Below are positions 5,273-5,319 of a stretch of 5,319 nt of DNA, one piece after another (position 1 is the stretch's first letter; each line of letters opens with the position of its first letter). The stretch covers positions 1-5,319 of the forward strand of contig JABCYT010000304.1 of NCBI GenBank assembly GCA_013290035.1, given 5' to 3'. The notes beneath the pieces were generated by a model. That model ran no database searches. It was not told the origin of the DNA and was given only the letters and a program-made list of their open reading frames with translations. The position numbers were made by a program, and so were the translations under genes. Origin of the DNA: Alphaproteobacteria bacterium. GTDB taxonomy: Bacteria; Pseudomonadota; Alphaproteobacteria; Reyranellales; Reyranellaceae.

Positions 5273-5319
5273 GCGGTATGACTTCGGCGGCGCCAGGCCG
5301 CACGCGTTCAACGGTTATC

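Noticed and set aside
4044..5303. Long minus-strand open frame (419 codons) opposite the aminotransferase
   Set aside because: It lies wholly antisense to a protein with intact PLP-enzyme motifs. The translation is rich in Arg, His and Gly with no recognisable domain, as expected for mirror frames in GC-rich DNA.
5193..5319. Start or end of another gene at the right edge
   Set aside because: No frame on either strand shows a recognisable protein segment. The open minus frame is only the continuation of the antisense shadow of the aminotransferase.

Overview
The window is dense, clearly GC-rich chromosomal sequence with strong G/C preference at third codon positions. Protein family content, codon use and gene style suggest an alphaproteobacterium of the Rhizobiales/Rhodospirillales sort. 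That is an inference from sequence style, because no rRNA or other marker gene is present. There are seven genes, one of them cut by the left edge. I see no tRNA, rRNA, CRISPR array, insertion sequence, phage gene or origin.

Layout. The minus-strand block (1-1481) holds an FAD-dependent dehydrogenase of the L-2-hydroxyglutarate oxidase type. About 16 bases after its stop follows the start of a probable lipoprotein alpha/beta hydrolase that runs off the left edge. A 54-base divergent region (1482-1535) separates this block from a plus-strand block of five genes. These are a pteridine reductase-like SDR (folM-like), a dihydroneopterin aldolase (folB), a ten-helix EamA/DMT transporter, a FdtA/QdtA-type sugar-nucleotide ketoisomerase (cupin), and a DegT/DnrJ/EryC1/StrS sugar aminotransferase. 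The last 127 bases (5193-5319) hold no gene that I can support, only small repeats and a weak stem-loop.

How the genes may work together. The first two plus-strand genes are one base apart and both act on pterins (folate or tetrahydropterin metabolism). The last two overlap by an ATGA and are consecutive steps to a 3-amino-3,6-dideoxyhexose nucleotide: 3,4-keto isomerisation, then PLP-dependent transamination. Such sugars are used in O-antigen, capsule or S-layer glycans. The transporter sits between the two pairs. A 12-bp stem-loop spans the folB stop codon just ahead of the transporter ribosome-binding site, so the pterin pair and the downstream genes may be expressed separately.

Most of the window is ordinary metabolism, and I found no convincing new defence or mobile system. 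The items most worth a second look are the folB/transporter stem-loop, the PTR1-like signature of the SDR beside a FolB/FolX-family protein, and the isolated ketoisomerase/aminotransferase pair.
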